This document shows, in pieces, positions 1 to 61,345 of a stretch of DNA of 64,000 nucleotides (positions within the stretch are counted from its first letter, which is position 1; every line of letters begins with the position of its first letter). The stretch is taken from assembly GCA_026874595.1 (NCBI GenBank), contig CM049313.1, forward strand, positions 79,556,659 through 79,620,658, written 5' to 3'. The stretch comes from Sipunculus nudus. Its lineage: Eukaryota > Annelida > Sipuncula > Golfingiida > Sipunculidae. Under the pieces are notes generated by a model. It saw only the letters and a program-made list of their open reading frames with translations, had not been told where the DNA came from and ran no database searches. The translations under genes and the position numbers were made by a program.

Positions 1-142
1 CCTGGCTGAGTATGGTTGGCGTTCATGCACATCCGACTAAGTATGGTACGCGTTCACGAACAACTGAGTATGTTTTGAGTTCACGCACACCTGGCTGAGT
101 ATAGTTGGTGTTCAAGCATGCCTTGCTGAGTTTGGTTGGCTG
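1..142. repeat. Degenerate ~31-bp minisatellite, about 4.5 units
   Basis: Units share the pattern 'ctgagtatggttggcgttca' with many substitutions; the units start near 1, 32, 62, 91 and 121. The array is cut by the window edge, so its full length is unknown. No coding signal is seen in it. Confidence 0.75.
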
Positions 143-2208
143 TTTATGGTCTTCCGATGACTATTTACACACGAGACTATATCTTTGCTTCTCCAACAGC
201 ACTTTTTTCATTGCTTGATGATCAGAGTAACTCCATGTCCATAGGAAGTGGGTTGTCTGGTCACTGCTGGCTCGTACTGCGTATCCGCAACATTTCGCTG
301 TATATATAATACCAACAGGCTACCTGCTCCAAGGTCATTTTTACAATAAACCCAATCAATCTTGAACATACCAATTAAATGACTTCTTGATAATACCTTA
401 AGCACATAAAGTCAATGATTCTTGGCACCATCTTAAATACATAATATAAATGATTCTTTGAAATCACCTGAAGTACATAACATGAATGATTTCTTGACAA
501 AAATGAATGTCAAAATTTAAGGGTGATTTATTTATATAATACTTTGTTACAGGTGACTCTTTTGTTGTGCGCTGTTGAAATTCTGTATCGTGTTAGGCTC
601 AAGCCCTGGCCCTCAATCGCTATGTCGTGTAGAGTCACAGCGCTCGGTTTACTCCGTACTGGGTGAACCCTGGCGTGTGAAGACACAGCGCTCATGCTAA
701 TCTGGAATTGTCTGGCCTGATCGCGCTCTATGAGGGCGTGTCTTGTATTGTTCTTTGGGCGTGTGTGTATTTTGTATTGTTGTGTTCTATGGATTGTTCG
801 TGAAATAGAAGTTTCTAGGCTTTGGGTTGAGAAGCTATTAATCTGGGGCTGTGTTAAGAGCCGAAAGAGGAGAGAGAAAAATTTCAGCGGACACGGAAGA
901 GTGTTAGTCAGTTTTGGACCTGTCCGATAACTGCAGTAGTGTCAGGGATTCTACGAACTCTATGCAGATTTAGTGGGACTGTCTCCATTTTGCCTTTGGG
1001 AATATCACAAGACCTTTACTTTGGACTATTTGAACTGTTTACGTGGATTATCATTTTTAAGGATTTGTTTAACTGTGACAGTGGTGGTATCCAGAGAAGC
1101 CTAGGATTCGGACCCTCGTTCTGGTACTGTACACTTTATTTATTATACTGTGTAATTGTATTGATTTTGGACATTAAGTTTGGACATTATAATGACTCCA
1201 GTATTAAAATAAGGAGCATTATCACAATCCTTGGCCCTAAAACATGGGTTAAGTCAACTTGTTTGTTACGTTTGGGAGTGATTTAACCGAATAATGTAAT
1301 AGTTTCTTATGCATACTATATAGGGGGTAAAACCTAAACATTTCTGAAAGCCCTTAATATGTGCAACAATAAATCACGGATAACTTCGTACATGTTTAGG
1401 AACACGAACCAAATCATTGATTAAAATCATGAATAAAATCAGTGCCAAAAAAATCATTATTTTTTTCAATTTTGATTTTTCTGGTATTCTAGAGAGAACA
1501 AATAAAAGTCGCATAAATGTTAAAATTGGTTGTATGACAAATATATTTTCATTCAGGTAGTTGAAATAGGCATAAATTTACATACTACGCTGATTTGCTT
1601 CAGTCACAGATGACAGGTTTTCACAAGTGCCTTGATCCAGGCTGGAACCAGGTACCCATTTCAGTGTGCATTATAAACACTTGAATAGCAGCAGTTATTT
1701 CAACAGTGAACAAACCTATACATTCCCTATTGATCAGGGTTTAAGAAAAATAACCATTATTTGAATAAATCTTTTAAAATTGATAAATGTTTATTCAATT
1801 AAGAATTTTAAAATCTGCTAATATAATTCTGTAAAAAAAATGATTGATACTGTAGCTTCCAATCATTGTGTAGGTATGTTCACCATTTTGAACCATTCAC
1901 ACCCAAAATTTAGGAACAGGTTAGAAACGCAAAGTTGAGAAAATTATCAGCTAAACTTCATGAAAAAAAACGTGGACTGGTAAAAGCATGGTTGATTTAT
2001 GCCACATCAGAAAATGAGGTAATTGTTCCACAGAGTGTGGCTCACATCTATCATGGATAAATTTTCTGTTTTTTTGGGGGGGGGGAATGAGCACCAAGTA
2101 CTTAATAATGTTGCTCATTATTGCTCTTCTAAAATCCGTAGTTGATAAATAATCCAATATTTTGTCTACAACTGTACATTACAAGATAATTTCTCCCTAT
2201 TTTAGTCC
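143..2208. other. No recognised gene; AT-rich DNA
   Basis: Short ORFs of 66-115 codons at 730-930 and 939-1286 show no family motif and no splice-consistent neighbour. The stretch around 560-1290 has the look of a repeat or retroelement leader (moderate GC, ending in a run of short AT-rich words), but I see no paired copy. A G-run lies near 2075-2086. Nothing else is supportable. Confidence 0.5.
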
Positions 2209-2318
2209 CAGAGTCGGTGAAACAACATACAATGTATGGTATTCTATATTTTGAAGTTCATCTCAGAGTCAGTGAAACAACATACAATGTTTGGCATTCT
2301 ATATTTTGAAGTTCATCT
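2209..2318. repeat. 55-bp tandem duplication, two units
   Basis: The unit beginning 'cagagtcggtgaaacaac' at 2209 is repeated at 2264 with only a few differences (ending 'ttgaagttcatct' in both). The near identity suggests a fairly recent local duplication. Confidence 0.9.
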
Positions 2319-2696
2319 AAGTACTTTTGGATGTGTAATAAATAAATGAATTTAAATCTAACTCATTAACCTTGCAAGCCAGGTAAGTGAAAAAGAAATG
2401 TGGATCAGCTTGAAATTAAGAATATGATGTGGATGTATATGCGCATATTTTAAATTTTAAAAAATATTTATCGCATAGACTTTAGCATTCAATTTACAAT
2501 ACACTTATTCATTTTTGGCATATCAGCATTTTATACATTTTCAATACCTGATTCAATTTTAAAGCTGATTTACATGGAAATATTTGAGCCAGTCTAGAAA
2601 AATCATAAAAATCGATTGAAATCAAATATATCTGATTGATACCAAAATAATCTGATTTATTTGATTTATTTCTAAAAGATATGATTTTTTTTCAAC

Positions 2697-2852
2697 CCTG
2701 GTGTATAGTGCCATGTATAGTGATGTATTTAGTCTATACATAGTGCCATTTATTGTAGCATGTATAGTTTCTTGTGTAATGTGCCATGTATAGTACCAGG
2801 TAGAGTGGAGGCATAGAACCAATGTGATAGTACCGTGTATAGTGCAAAATAT
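2697..2852. repeat. 12-bp minisatellite, block 1
   Basis: The unit is close to 'gccatgtatagt', with drifting units and occasional length slips. The same family occurs at 5233-5505 and 7128-7715. A LINE copy lies between blocks 1 and 2, suggesting that these were one array before the insertion. Confidence 0.8.
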
Positions 2853-2964
2853 GATTGATCACTTTCTATCGGCAACATTTTTAAAGAAACAAAATGATGA
2901 AAAGAAGAATCCAAAATAGTAACACTGTCGCAACTTACGACTTTATTACAGAATAAATTTATTC

Positions 2965-5232
2965 AAGAAATATGTTCATCTTTTTTTTCATATCATCTTT
3001 AATTCATAAACTGACTGATCTATACTTGGCATGGAAGAAGTGGCAATCTGAATTTGTAAAAATCTGCAATAATAATGCTCCATACTACAAACGACGAGTA
3101 AAATCCAACCCTAATAGATGGGTGACTGATAAAATATTAAAGTTAATATATGCCCGTGAATTTGCGAAAAAAGCAAGACGGACAAACAATGCCCCTGGCT
3201 GAAATATAGACGTCTTCGTAATACCGTAACTCGTGAAATTCGCAAGAATCCCTCTAGATACTATTCTGATCTGATTCATTCAAATGTCTCTAAACCTAGT
3301 ACAATTTGGAAGGCACTAAAGTACGTAATTCCTTCAAATTAGAACACACAAAAACAAATACTGATATCGACTGTGATATATTGAACGATTTCATTAGTTC
3401 GGAGTGAAAACGTGTAAATGAAGATTTCGAAGGGAAAATTTTAAAAAATTCATTCATCATCAATTCTTCTGCAAAAACGTTCTATTTTCCCTTGTTTCTA
3501 CGGGTTTTGTCCATTCTCGTTTAATGGAATTAGATGTCTGGATTCTTTCAAAAACAGCTTCATCAGTAATTTCTCCATGCTTGGCTCATCTGTTCAGTCT
3601 TTCTCTTTCAACTGGCATTGTTCCTCAGGACTGGAAAACAGCGCGTATCACTCCAATTTACAAGGGTTCTGGTACCAAGTGTGACCCTACCAATTTTCGT
3701 CCTATTTCCGTCACTGGACATGTCCCAAAAATTTTAGGACATTTTGTTAATTGCCATATTGTCGCACACTTTAATAAAAATCAAATGTTTACTGGTAAAC
3801 AGTTCGCATACCTTCCCAATCGATCAACTCACTTCGGCTTACATACGCTAGTCGATGAATGTCTTACTAACCCTTGATAATAATAACATTACAGCTGCGT
3901 GCTTTATGGACATAAAGAAGGGTTTCGACAGCCTCGATCATACTATATTGCTTGAAAAACTCCCGAAGTATGGAATAGAACACGTAGGGCTCGCATGGTT
4001 TAATTCTTATTTATCCAGTAGGCGCCAGTTCGTTTCCTCTTGTGGTTCAATTTCGAAAACTTCTGCCGTAAACATCGGTGCTCCTCAAGGCACAGTACTA
4101 GGGCCTATACTATTTCTTATTTATATGAATGATTTCCCGAATTATATGAATAACAAGTGTATACTTCATGCTGACGATATCACATTACTTACCTGTGCTG
4201 ACTCCGCCGATAAGGCAATCAGCCATTTACAAAGCAATATCGACATTGCCCTTAAATGGTTGAGAGTAAATCATTTATTTATCAACCCTGCTAAATCGTG
4301 TATTGCTAGATTCAGTTATAACTCTTATTTCCTAAAAAATATAAACAATAATAATGTTACATTAATTATTGAAAATAACACAAAACTTTTGGGTTTAATC
4401 GTCAACTCCCGCTTAATATGGAAGGATACTGTAGTTTATATTTACGATAAAATTATCACAAAATTACATGTCCTTTACCGACATAGCATGTTTCTACAAA
4501 CACCAACTCTAAAACATATATAATTATCTTATTCAAAGCCATATTGATTACTATATTTCTGTTTGGGTTGGTTGCTCGAAAACGTACAAGTCCTAAATCC
4601 AGATACTTCAAAATAAATTTGCCCGTATTGTTACAAAAAAGTCGATGTAAATATTTCTCCAGCATCACTAATAATTCAGTTAGGTTTGATTACCGTGGAA
4701 CAAAGATATTGCTATTTTGTTAATTCTTTCAGTTTTTAAATGTTTAATTGGTAATGCACCTCCTACTTTTAGAGATGGCCTCAAATTGCATGTAACCAAT
4801 ACAATATACCACACACGACCAGTGGCAATCTTGCCATCGTATAACCGAAAATAGACAGATTCAAATTAAGCATTCATTACGCAGGCCCGCATCACTGGAA
4901 TCAAATTCCCAATAATTTAAGACACGCCACTTATGTTAAGCGTTTTAAACAACTATATAAATCCTTTCTATGATGATTTCCATGTTTTTAAACTCAGGAT
5001 CTCAGTTACTCGACCTTTATAATTGTATATGTTTATATTTGTGTCATGTTTAGCAATCTGTTTTAAATATTTGTATGTTTAGATCATTATTTTAAACATT
5101 TTTTAAATTTTGATGACTATTTAAATATGAAAATGTAATGTATATCTCTTTGTAAATGTATATTTCTCTGTGATATTTCCAGGACCCCATCTAACAGCTA
5201 ACTCGCTGAATGGGCCATCCTGGTAAAAAATA
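2965..5232 (+). mobile_element. 5'-truncated non-LTR retrotransposon (LINE)
   Basis: This is a decayed LINE carrying the endonuclease-RT linker, the reverse transcriptase and the carboxy-terminal tail; the endonuclease is missing. The linker (about 3008-3340) contains short lysine/arginine-rich stretches in two frames and words such as 'TIWKALKYV' typical of this region. The tail near 4884-4972 includes 'WNQIPNNLR', a common end-of-ORF2 motif in Jockey/CR1/L2-like LINEs. The 3' untranslated part ends near 5232 with 'gctgaatgggccatcctgg', a block often seen at LINE 3' ends. The minisatellite resumes directly after it. Clade assignment is tentative; boundaries are approximate on the left. Confidence 0.8.
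3524..4523 (+). pseudogene. LINE reverse transcriptase, frameshifted
   Basis: Two overlapping frames (3524-3877 and 3855-4523) together cover the RT finger and palm. Visible motifs are 'FRPIS', 'AYLPNRST', 'DIKKGFDSLDH' (motif A aspartates), 'GAPQGTVLGPILF' (motif B) and 'HADDITLL' (motif C, with HADD where many LINEs have YADD). A frameshift joins the two frames near 3855-3877, upstream stops interrupt the linker, and the thumb end after 4523 is in other frames. The copy cannot encode an active enzyme. The enzyme would copy LINE RNA at a nicked target in the nucleus. Confidence 0.85.
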
Positions 5233-5505
5233 TGTATAATACGTACCATGTATAGCACCTTATATAGTGCCATGTATCATGCCATGTACAGTGTTATGTA
5301 TAGTTCCATGGATACTGCCATGTAAAGTGCCATGTATAGTACAATATATAGTGCCATGTGTATTTCCATGTTTAGAACCATGTATAGTGCCCTATATGGC
5401 ATGATTCATTATACTTACCATGTATAGTACCTTATATAGTGCCATGTAAAGTGTCTTTGAAAGTACTATGTAAAGAATCGTGTAAAGTATACCATGTATA
5501 TGTTA
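5233..5505. repeat. 12-bp minisatellite, block 2
   Basis: Units such as 'gccatgtatcat', 'gccatgtacagt' and 'gccatgtaaagt' follow each other in 12-bp register with little interruption. The block starts within a few bases of the LINE 3' end and stops where unrelated sequence begins near 5506. Confidence 0.85.
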
Positions 5506-7127
5506 CAGGTCCAAACAGGGGACCTGGGTAGACAGATGTCACTCCTGAAAAACACAGGAAAGAATAGTAAACACGATGTCTTCATCGAGCGAGAACCGAA
5601 ACATCATCTTTATTATTCAAGTACAAATACATCGTCACATGTATGCATCCCTCAAATATCATTTACTAGCATAATTAATGCCGTGTAACTACGAGTCCGT
5701 CAAAATTGGCCTTTAAACTCAAACCTATACTCAAAGTCTTTCATTGCAATATTCAGTCTGATCTCAATGCAATGTTGATACATTTCAATATCACCATGAT
5801 AGAACTAGCCTTTTAAGTCATCATATCATAATAAGAAATAAACAGAAGTCTCATATAATAAATATTCACGAACTGAGTTTTAACCTATATCATCATAAGC
5901 TGATCTGGGTTTACATGCAACATGTCCAATTTAAGGGTCATCATTTTATACGTAACATGGACATACTGTTCTGGGTTCGAACCTAACACCCTTGTTTAAT
6001 ATGTGTCATCATTAACTATACTATCATGTCAACTATATTTGAATTATATAGCACAAAGTTTTCCATAAGAAATCCAATGATCCTGATTTACTAACTTAAT
6101 GCACAAGCAAGTGATCTACATAAACTTTTATAAATAAATGGTAATATATATATATATATAAACATATGTTAACAAACTGACTGATCCACGTGTGTTGATT
6201 TTTCATCTGACAACCTGATAAATAAATGCTATTTACAACGGAAGTGCTCACATAATGCCTGCTAATAATAAAATCTGATCCTGAGTTATTATTAAACATA
6301 AACATATTGTTCAGGTTAATATAATGAGTACTGTTAGGATGTCCATGATAAAACAAACATCTTTATCATAATATTGATAGAATTAAATATTATCACTCAT
6401 CATACATGTCCAATGATTTATTTCTCTCTAACACTGTCTGTCATTCATATGCTTAGAGCTGGAACCTGATCTCTCAAATAATGGTTTACTTTTCCTAAAC
6501 TCCGACTGGTGGCAGCACTTACAACACAAAATATATCAATGATGTTCAGATAATTTTCATTGCAAGTGTAAAGTTCAAGTCCAAAATATGTTGTTACATC
6601 AATAATAAAATATACAAAGTTACCTCCAGATCACAACTTAAATAACCTAATACATGCTTGGGAGAGCTCATTTGCCTAATACAGACACGGGAGAAACTCA
6701 GAAACTCTCTGTTCTGTGAAAATGAACATGGCGCGAACGCTGGGTAGCAAACGTTTTACATGCATGCGGGAAACTACCAAAGTTTCATTTCTACAAGATA
6801 ATACGTGTCAAAACTCATGCAGTTCTAATCCCTATTCGTTATTTAACAATACTACGGGTTTATAATTGGGGCTAAAGCATTAGAAAAGTTACTAACCTGA
6901 AAAACACAGGAAAGAAGCGAGCGAGAACCGAAACATGACGTCAGGGGCGGAAGTTCCGGTCTAGGTGCACTCGCACGCCAGGCAACTGCGTATACTGCCT
7001 TCACTGGTCCCGGGCAAGTAGATTACAACCAAAAAGTGAGAAATGGTCAGCAGACCCTAAATTTACGCTTCACTAAAGCTAATATTCAGGCATGACCTTA
7101 AAAATAACACATAAATGGCTACACATT
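5506..7127. other. Unique-looking segment between minisatellite blocks, with internal direct repeats
   Basis: This separates two blocks of the same minisatellite, so it may be an insertion. It contains two copies of a split direct repeat: a 21-bp part at 5544-5564 and 6896-6916, followed by a ~19-bp part at 5586-5604 and 6918-6936. In the left copy a ~21-bp spacer separates the parts; in the right copy they are adjacent. No coding region is recognised, and a short TA run lies near 6148-6162. Confidence 0.55.
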
Positions 7128-7715
7128 ATGTGTATGTCACATATAGTACCTTATAAAATACCGTGTATAGTACGATGTATAATACGTACCATGAAAAAGT
7201 ACCTTGTATGGTGCCTTGTGTATAGTGCCATGAACAGAACCAGGTACTATGCCATGTATTTAACCACGTATAGCACCGTGTATAGTACGATCTATAATAC
7301 ATACCATGTATAGTAACTTGAATATTGCCAAGTACAGTGTCATTTTATAGTTCTATAAAGAGTGCCATGTATAGTACCATTTATATAACCATGTAAATAG
7401 CCGTTTTTAGTCCCATATATAGTGCCATTTTTAGTACCAGAAATAGTACCATCTATAGTGCCATATATAGTGTCATTTGTTGTGACATGTATAGTACAAT
7501 GTATGGTGCCATATATAGTGCCAGTTTTAGTGCCGTGTGTAGTGCCATGTATTGTGCCATGTATAGTGCAACGTATAGTGCCACGCATATTGCTATGTAT
7601 ATTTTATATTTAGAGTGCATTATAGTGTATATTTATATCTATAGTGCCATGTGTTGTGACAAATATAAAGCCATTTATAGTACCATGAAAAGTTCCATGT
7701 TAATTGCCACGTGAC
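7128..7715. repeat. 12-bp minisatellite, block 3 (longest)
   Basis: About 48 drifting 12-bp units. Because 12 is a multiple of 3, several frames stay open and give four-residue repeats (GTIH-like on the - strand, MYSA- or IVPC-like on the + strand). These ORFs are products of the period and are not treated as genes. Confidence 0.85.
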
Positions 7716-10700
7716 TGGGAGTGAAAGGAGTGAGGTCGGTGGTAATGCAGTAATGCACAGTGACCCAGTATTTGTGATTTGTCCTTGGAAACCATGATAC
7801 TTATGAAAGGATCAACAAAAAATGAACGTACATCTGTTGTTTTCCCTTACCTAATATATATAAAGCAGGCTGTATATATAAATATAATCGAGCAAAGTAT
7901 TAATTCTTACTGTAAACCAAAGAAGGGGTAAAATAAGTCTGCACAGATATTTCGTGAGTATAAATTATTACACAGCAATTCGTAGAAGTAATATGGGGTC
8001 GCTGTCATGAATTATGTGTATATCTAATTAGTATCATTGTCATTTTGCCAACCGTTATTTTATGTATATTTGCAATATTTTTGTTTACACGATATCATAA
8101 TATCAGCATTTCATAAGGGGTTATATAAACAGTCAGAAATGATCAAAATTATCATTAAAAAAACCACATAAAATGCTGTGCAAATAAAGGACAGTAGACG
8201 TAACAAAAATCCATACACAAAAAAGGCGTGGATTTTAATATATCTCAAATACAACACAAGCTTAATAACTTTTCATGGTCTTGATTCTTTCTTTTCTCTC
8301 TATTTAATGTGTTTAAACTAATAGATAGCGGGCACTATTTTACAGTTTTTCGGGCATTTAATTGGTTCCTAAATGGTTCCTGCGCCTCAATTATGCGACC
8401 ACTCATTAATGTGTGCAAGTGTATGGCGGTGCTTCGAGCAGAAAGTTTTTTTCTTTTGGGATTTTGTCTGCCCATATGTTAGATATGAAACATATTGAGG
8501 TTGGTCTGCTGTCGGCTTGGCAAATTTAGCAAATTAGCAAAAAACAAAATGGCCGCCTAAATATTAAAATAGCAAACAATACTTTAGCAAAAAAATAATA
8601 TTTTTTTACATAGAGGGTCAGCTAATACATAGATTTTTAGGGTATTATGATCAAGAGAATTAATTTCTGGTATAGTTTTTACCATAGTCGCTACCATTTC
8701 AAAATAGCTGTTTGAACATTTAAAAAGCGTGTAAATAATTTAATATGACCACCCTTGGGCCAAAAGTGGTCTTAATTCACAATTTTTTAACTAGACAAGT
8801 CGGTTACGACCAATGTGAATGCTTTCAGTTCGCTCAAAGGTGGTCTTTTTAGACAGGTGGATTTTCAGACACTTAATTAGCCTATTCATTTGGTAAATCC
8901 AGTACTGTGCAGATCAATTTTATTTTTATAACAGCTGTTTTACATTATATGTGAATATTATCATTTTTGAGTTCTTATATATGGTCATTCATAAAATAAC
9001 AAAAGAGCGAAAAATTTGAATTTAGAGCCGACATTCAAAGGTCAAAAACCCATTTAGGGGCTGGAGTAGTGGGCTGCGCGCAACATCCAACATCAAACTC
9101 TGATTATAGATTATATAGGTGCTATGGTGTAACGGAAACAAGATACCATTACGCAAATTTAAACTTAATTCTTATCAGAATTCCACATTTACAACTTAAG
9201 CCAGTTTTTTAATAGAAGGTGTGTCGAATTAAATGAACATACATTGAATCCAATTAATTCAAAATGGCATCTTAATGGATATTCTTATTTGGTCGATCTG
9301 AAATATAAGCTTAATGTGTCTTTTAACAAATATCTCAATCATGGCTGCACGCTACCATAAGCATTATATTAACGTTTATTATTCGACTGCAATGTTATTA
9401 TGAGTTGAAAGTGACTGACTTATGCAAGCAGAAATTATTTTTCTCAATTTTCAGTAGATGAACCGAAAAAAATACTTTAAGTTTCATATTATGAAGAATA
9501 ATTTTTGGTGTAAGGGGAATCAAATGAACATAAAATTAAAGGAATTAAATAAAAATTACATCCTTACAGAAATATTCAATCGCAAAAAAAAAATACAACA
9601 GAAGTCTTTAAACATGGTTAAAGCGTTATGTCTGTTACCATATATTCCAGGATCGGCTGCAGCAATCAACATCTAATGTCAATTTTGTAAACGAGAATTA
9701 TAATGCGTTATGATCAGATATGGGGTAATCGTAATCAGTGATCATAATCAATAACTATCCTAATCTAATCGTAATTGTCCACACATAACCATAGACAGAT
9801 ACCTTTGAACAACATCTTGACAACACAAAATAAAATATGTTCAGTAGCTAACATAGCTTTATTGCATAAAACAACATATCACACCTTAAACGGTCAGATT
9901 TAACATTTTAATGGGGGAAATAAACAGACGCGGCCCTATTTCTTCAATTAACATGCATCTATACTGAAATATACAACAAAACTCAAGGATAAAGAGATCC
10001 AATTAAGTATGTTTGCCCAAAACCACTAGCTGCTCTAGGTCGAGGGCATTATTGGCTGACAACAGTTCACACCTTATATTAAAAAAGATATGGTCAGCGG
10101 TCAGGGTAATCCTGTTATGTTGAGCTATTTAGCTGATACGGGAAACGGGTATGGTACTTCCATTGATACAGAATAAGATTCTTCATGGTGTAAAGATTCA
10201 GCCTGAACAGTATAAAGAAATAATTAAATTGTAATTTTTTTTCCAGAATAATGCAGCTACTATAGGTTTGCCCCTAAAACACGGAATAACACACAGTGTT
10301 TGATTGCTCTTGATGTAATGCATGTACGTGCTCTCTCCTATTAATGACCTAAACACTAGAGCAACATTTATCCTGTGCCACCTTAATGCCCTAATATATA
10401 GATTATGCCCATTATTGTGCTCTTTGTAATAGTTAATCATGGCTCTGATATTGTTATTGTTAGAACTAACAATAATATTATAATTATAAATATTATTAAT
10501 ATTATTGTAATTACAGGTTCGCTCAACATTGTCCACAGTTTTGTATTTCTCATACTAGTATATCGTTCATAGTGTGCATGATTACATGGGTGAAGTAGCA
10601 GCTTAATTCTTATATTACCTAGTATCGGTTCATGACAGGTGTCACGTCTATATGTTTGTCGGGACGCTCTGACTTGGCCAATTCTAATCAGGCATCGCCT

Positions 10701-10967
10701 TTGTGAATTCGGATCACACGTCGCATATCTAAATGCTGAACTATAAACGACCCCGCAGTTGTGAGGGTTATCCTAGCAGAGCAAATACTCGCCAAGGACG
10801 ACAGTGATCGTGGCATCCCGAAATATAGATAGACCCCAGTCAGTTATGATAAGGGTCACTCATGGAGGTATCAGCTGTCTGGTTACGTCATACATCGCCG
10901 TAAGTTTTTATCTAGTTATATTACGAGGTCAAGCAACCGGGACCGTCCTATCATTGGCCACTGGGCT
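7716..10967. other. No recognised gene; AT-rich unique DNA
   Basis: I find no ORF with family motifs and no tandem array in this stretch. The short ORFs at 9458-9676 (+) and 10198-10536 (-) are asparagine-, lysine- or tyrosine-rich, as expected from AT-rich DNA. The stretch at 10430-10520 is ATT/AAT-rich. Confidence 0.5.
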
Positions 10968-11167
10968 CCCCCCCCCCCCCCCCAACCACCCTTTTTGGGC
11001 GGAACTCCGCAGGTATCGGCCAATAACTGGGCGAGCGAGGTTGATTCACACGATGCTAATGATATACTGTTGAGACTAAGAGGAAAGGGCATATGAGCGA
11101 GACAGTTAGTTTTTGGAATCATCAAGTCTCTAATAACAAACGCCAACATTACCCCCCCCCCCCCCCC
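10968..11167. repeat. Two 16-base poly-C runs about 170 bp apart
   Basis: Runs of 16 C occur at 10968-10983 and 11152-11167. They flank GC-richer sequence with no recognised domain. Such runs can form G-quadruplex or i-motif structures and are also common assembly-error sites. Confidence 0.8.
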
Positions 11168-11462
11168 GGCCTGGACTCCTTACGGACAACCGATTAGTTT
11201 CGAATGGTAAAAGGTACGTAGGTCCTTTAGCCCGTAATTGTCGTCTTTGCCAACAAAAACACCCTTCATACAACAAAACGCAATCCAGTCCTCAACCACG
11301 AAAAACCTGGCAAGCTGTTATCCCCTAACCAATCCCCTACATCCACCACAGCCCACATATCAGCGGCCGATTCATCAGCCACACCTTAGAGACCCCTAGA
11401 TGCAAGCGAACAGCTAAACACACTACATCCTACCAATCCCTTCCATGATTTAAACTAATTAG

Positions 11463-11775
11463 AACTGCAGACGCGTTTCCGGCACGCCCCAGTATTTTGC
11501 TCAAATTTGGTGATATTGACTTCTTGACCTTGATTGACACAGGCGCGTCTCGAACGCTTGTGCGGCTTGATCGGTTAAAAGAAATGTAAATGCGACTCAT
11601 CGCTCACCCTTTCTTGAATAAAAAACCCGGCTCAATTACAATCAGTCACAGGCCATCCATTGCTTGTTTTCGGTGTCACGCAGTTACAAGTAACAACGCT
11701 GGCGTCATAGATGCATCTTTTGTCAAAGATATGACTTATGAATACGCACTAGGAATAGATTCACTCAAAAAATGA
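11463..11775 (+). mobile_element. LTR-retroelement fossil: aspartic protease fragment
   Basis: A short translated block contains 'LIDTGASRTLV', the active-site signature of retroviral-type aspartic proteases, followed by sequence consistent with the rest of that domain. A weak cysteine-bearing segment upstream near 11240 may be a nucleocapsid remnant. It is a broken fragment of a Gypsy-like element with no LTRs recognised; its age cannot be estimated from one copy. Confidence 0.65.
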
Positions 11776-12644
11776 GGCGCTTTACTTCCTGTTACATCAG
11801 GGACGCTATGGTTAAATGCGATTAATGGTATAGTTTTAAGGCGGAACATATACCATACACATAACCAGTCTATATTTTGTTCTGTGAGGCGATATCGCAA
11901 ATTAAGGGATTTGCATACACCGAAAACTCCCTGATTGTCCGTATAAACTGATAGAACAATTGCAAATGCAAACGCCAGACTTTTCTGCTATGAAAGCTTG
12001 TAGCTGAAACATCATTAAATTATTACTCATAATAAATTAGTCTTATATTAAAGCATGATGAAGACTAAAAGACATTTCCCTGAAATTAAGAAAGAAAAAA
12101 ACATGACCTTAGACTGCAGGAACTTGTAAGCCTACCTGAGTCGTGATACAAGCAATATTGAGGAATGCATCGCGGTGGTTTTCCATCATGTTGCATTCTT
12201 ATTGTGGTAAACAGCTCATAATCTTAATATTATGAAACGAATGATAAATTAACACAAGAGAATACATGTGAACTCAGAACCCAAACGAAAACCCGTCTCT
12301 GTGGTAAAGAGTCATTTCCTGTATCGCGTACTCGTCGGTTTCGTCTAGTTACCTGTGCGAGCCAAGCTTGTATTCAAGCGGCCAGTTAGGTGTTGTTAGA
12401 AAATACACTAAAATGCGAACAATTAGTCTGGTTTATGTCAATTGACAGTGTACCTGTAGGCTATGAGGCGTTGTCAAAAATGACATAAATATTTGCATCC
12501 TCATGGGGTCATAAAATGCGTTCCTCAGACCTAGATGTATGGGCACTTTGGTAGCTAGTAATCTGGTCATGCATGCAACTTCACAATGTAAGTTACAAGC
12601 TGAAAATATTATATATTTGAATTATCGTGTTCCAGTTATGCAAG
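11776..12644. other. Upstream region of the acid phosphatase gene
   Basis: No TATA box or initiator can be called with confidence. Immediately before the ATG the sequence 'tgttccag' at 12628-12635 could be a 3' splice site, so an untranslated first exon further upstream is possible. No other gene is seen here. Confidence 0.4.
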
Positions 12645-61297
<48,653 letters not shown>

Positions 61298-61339
61298 AGT
61301 CTTTACAGTTTGTGGAAAAGTTTACACTTTTGCTGGTTG

Positions 61340-61345
61340 AATAAA
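61340..61345 (+). promoter_or_regulatory. Poly(A) signal AATAAA of the ACP5-like gene
   Basis: A canonical AATAAA lies 43 bp after the stop codon, followed by a T-rich downstream stretch. A 3' untranslated region of only about 60-70 nt is implied, unless a later signal is used. Confidence 0.7.

Noticed and set aside
730-1286. Two adjacent ORFs (66 and 115 codons)
   Set aside because: No motif, different frames, no splice link. An LTR-like leader was considered, but no paired copy or end signature was found.
7340-7714. ORFs with four-residue repeats (GTIH, MYSA)
   Set aside because: A 12-bp minisatellite automatically leaves frames open; there are no start context, splice or domain signals.
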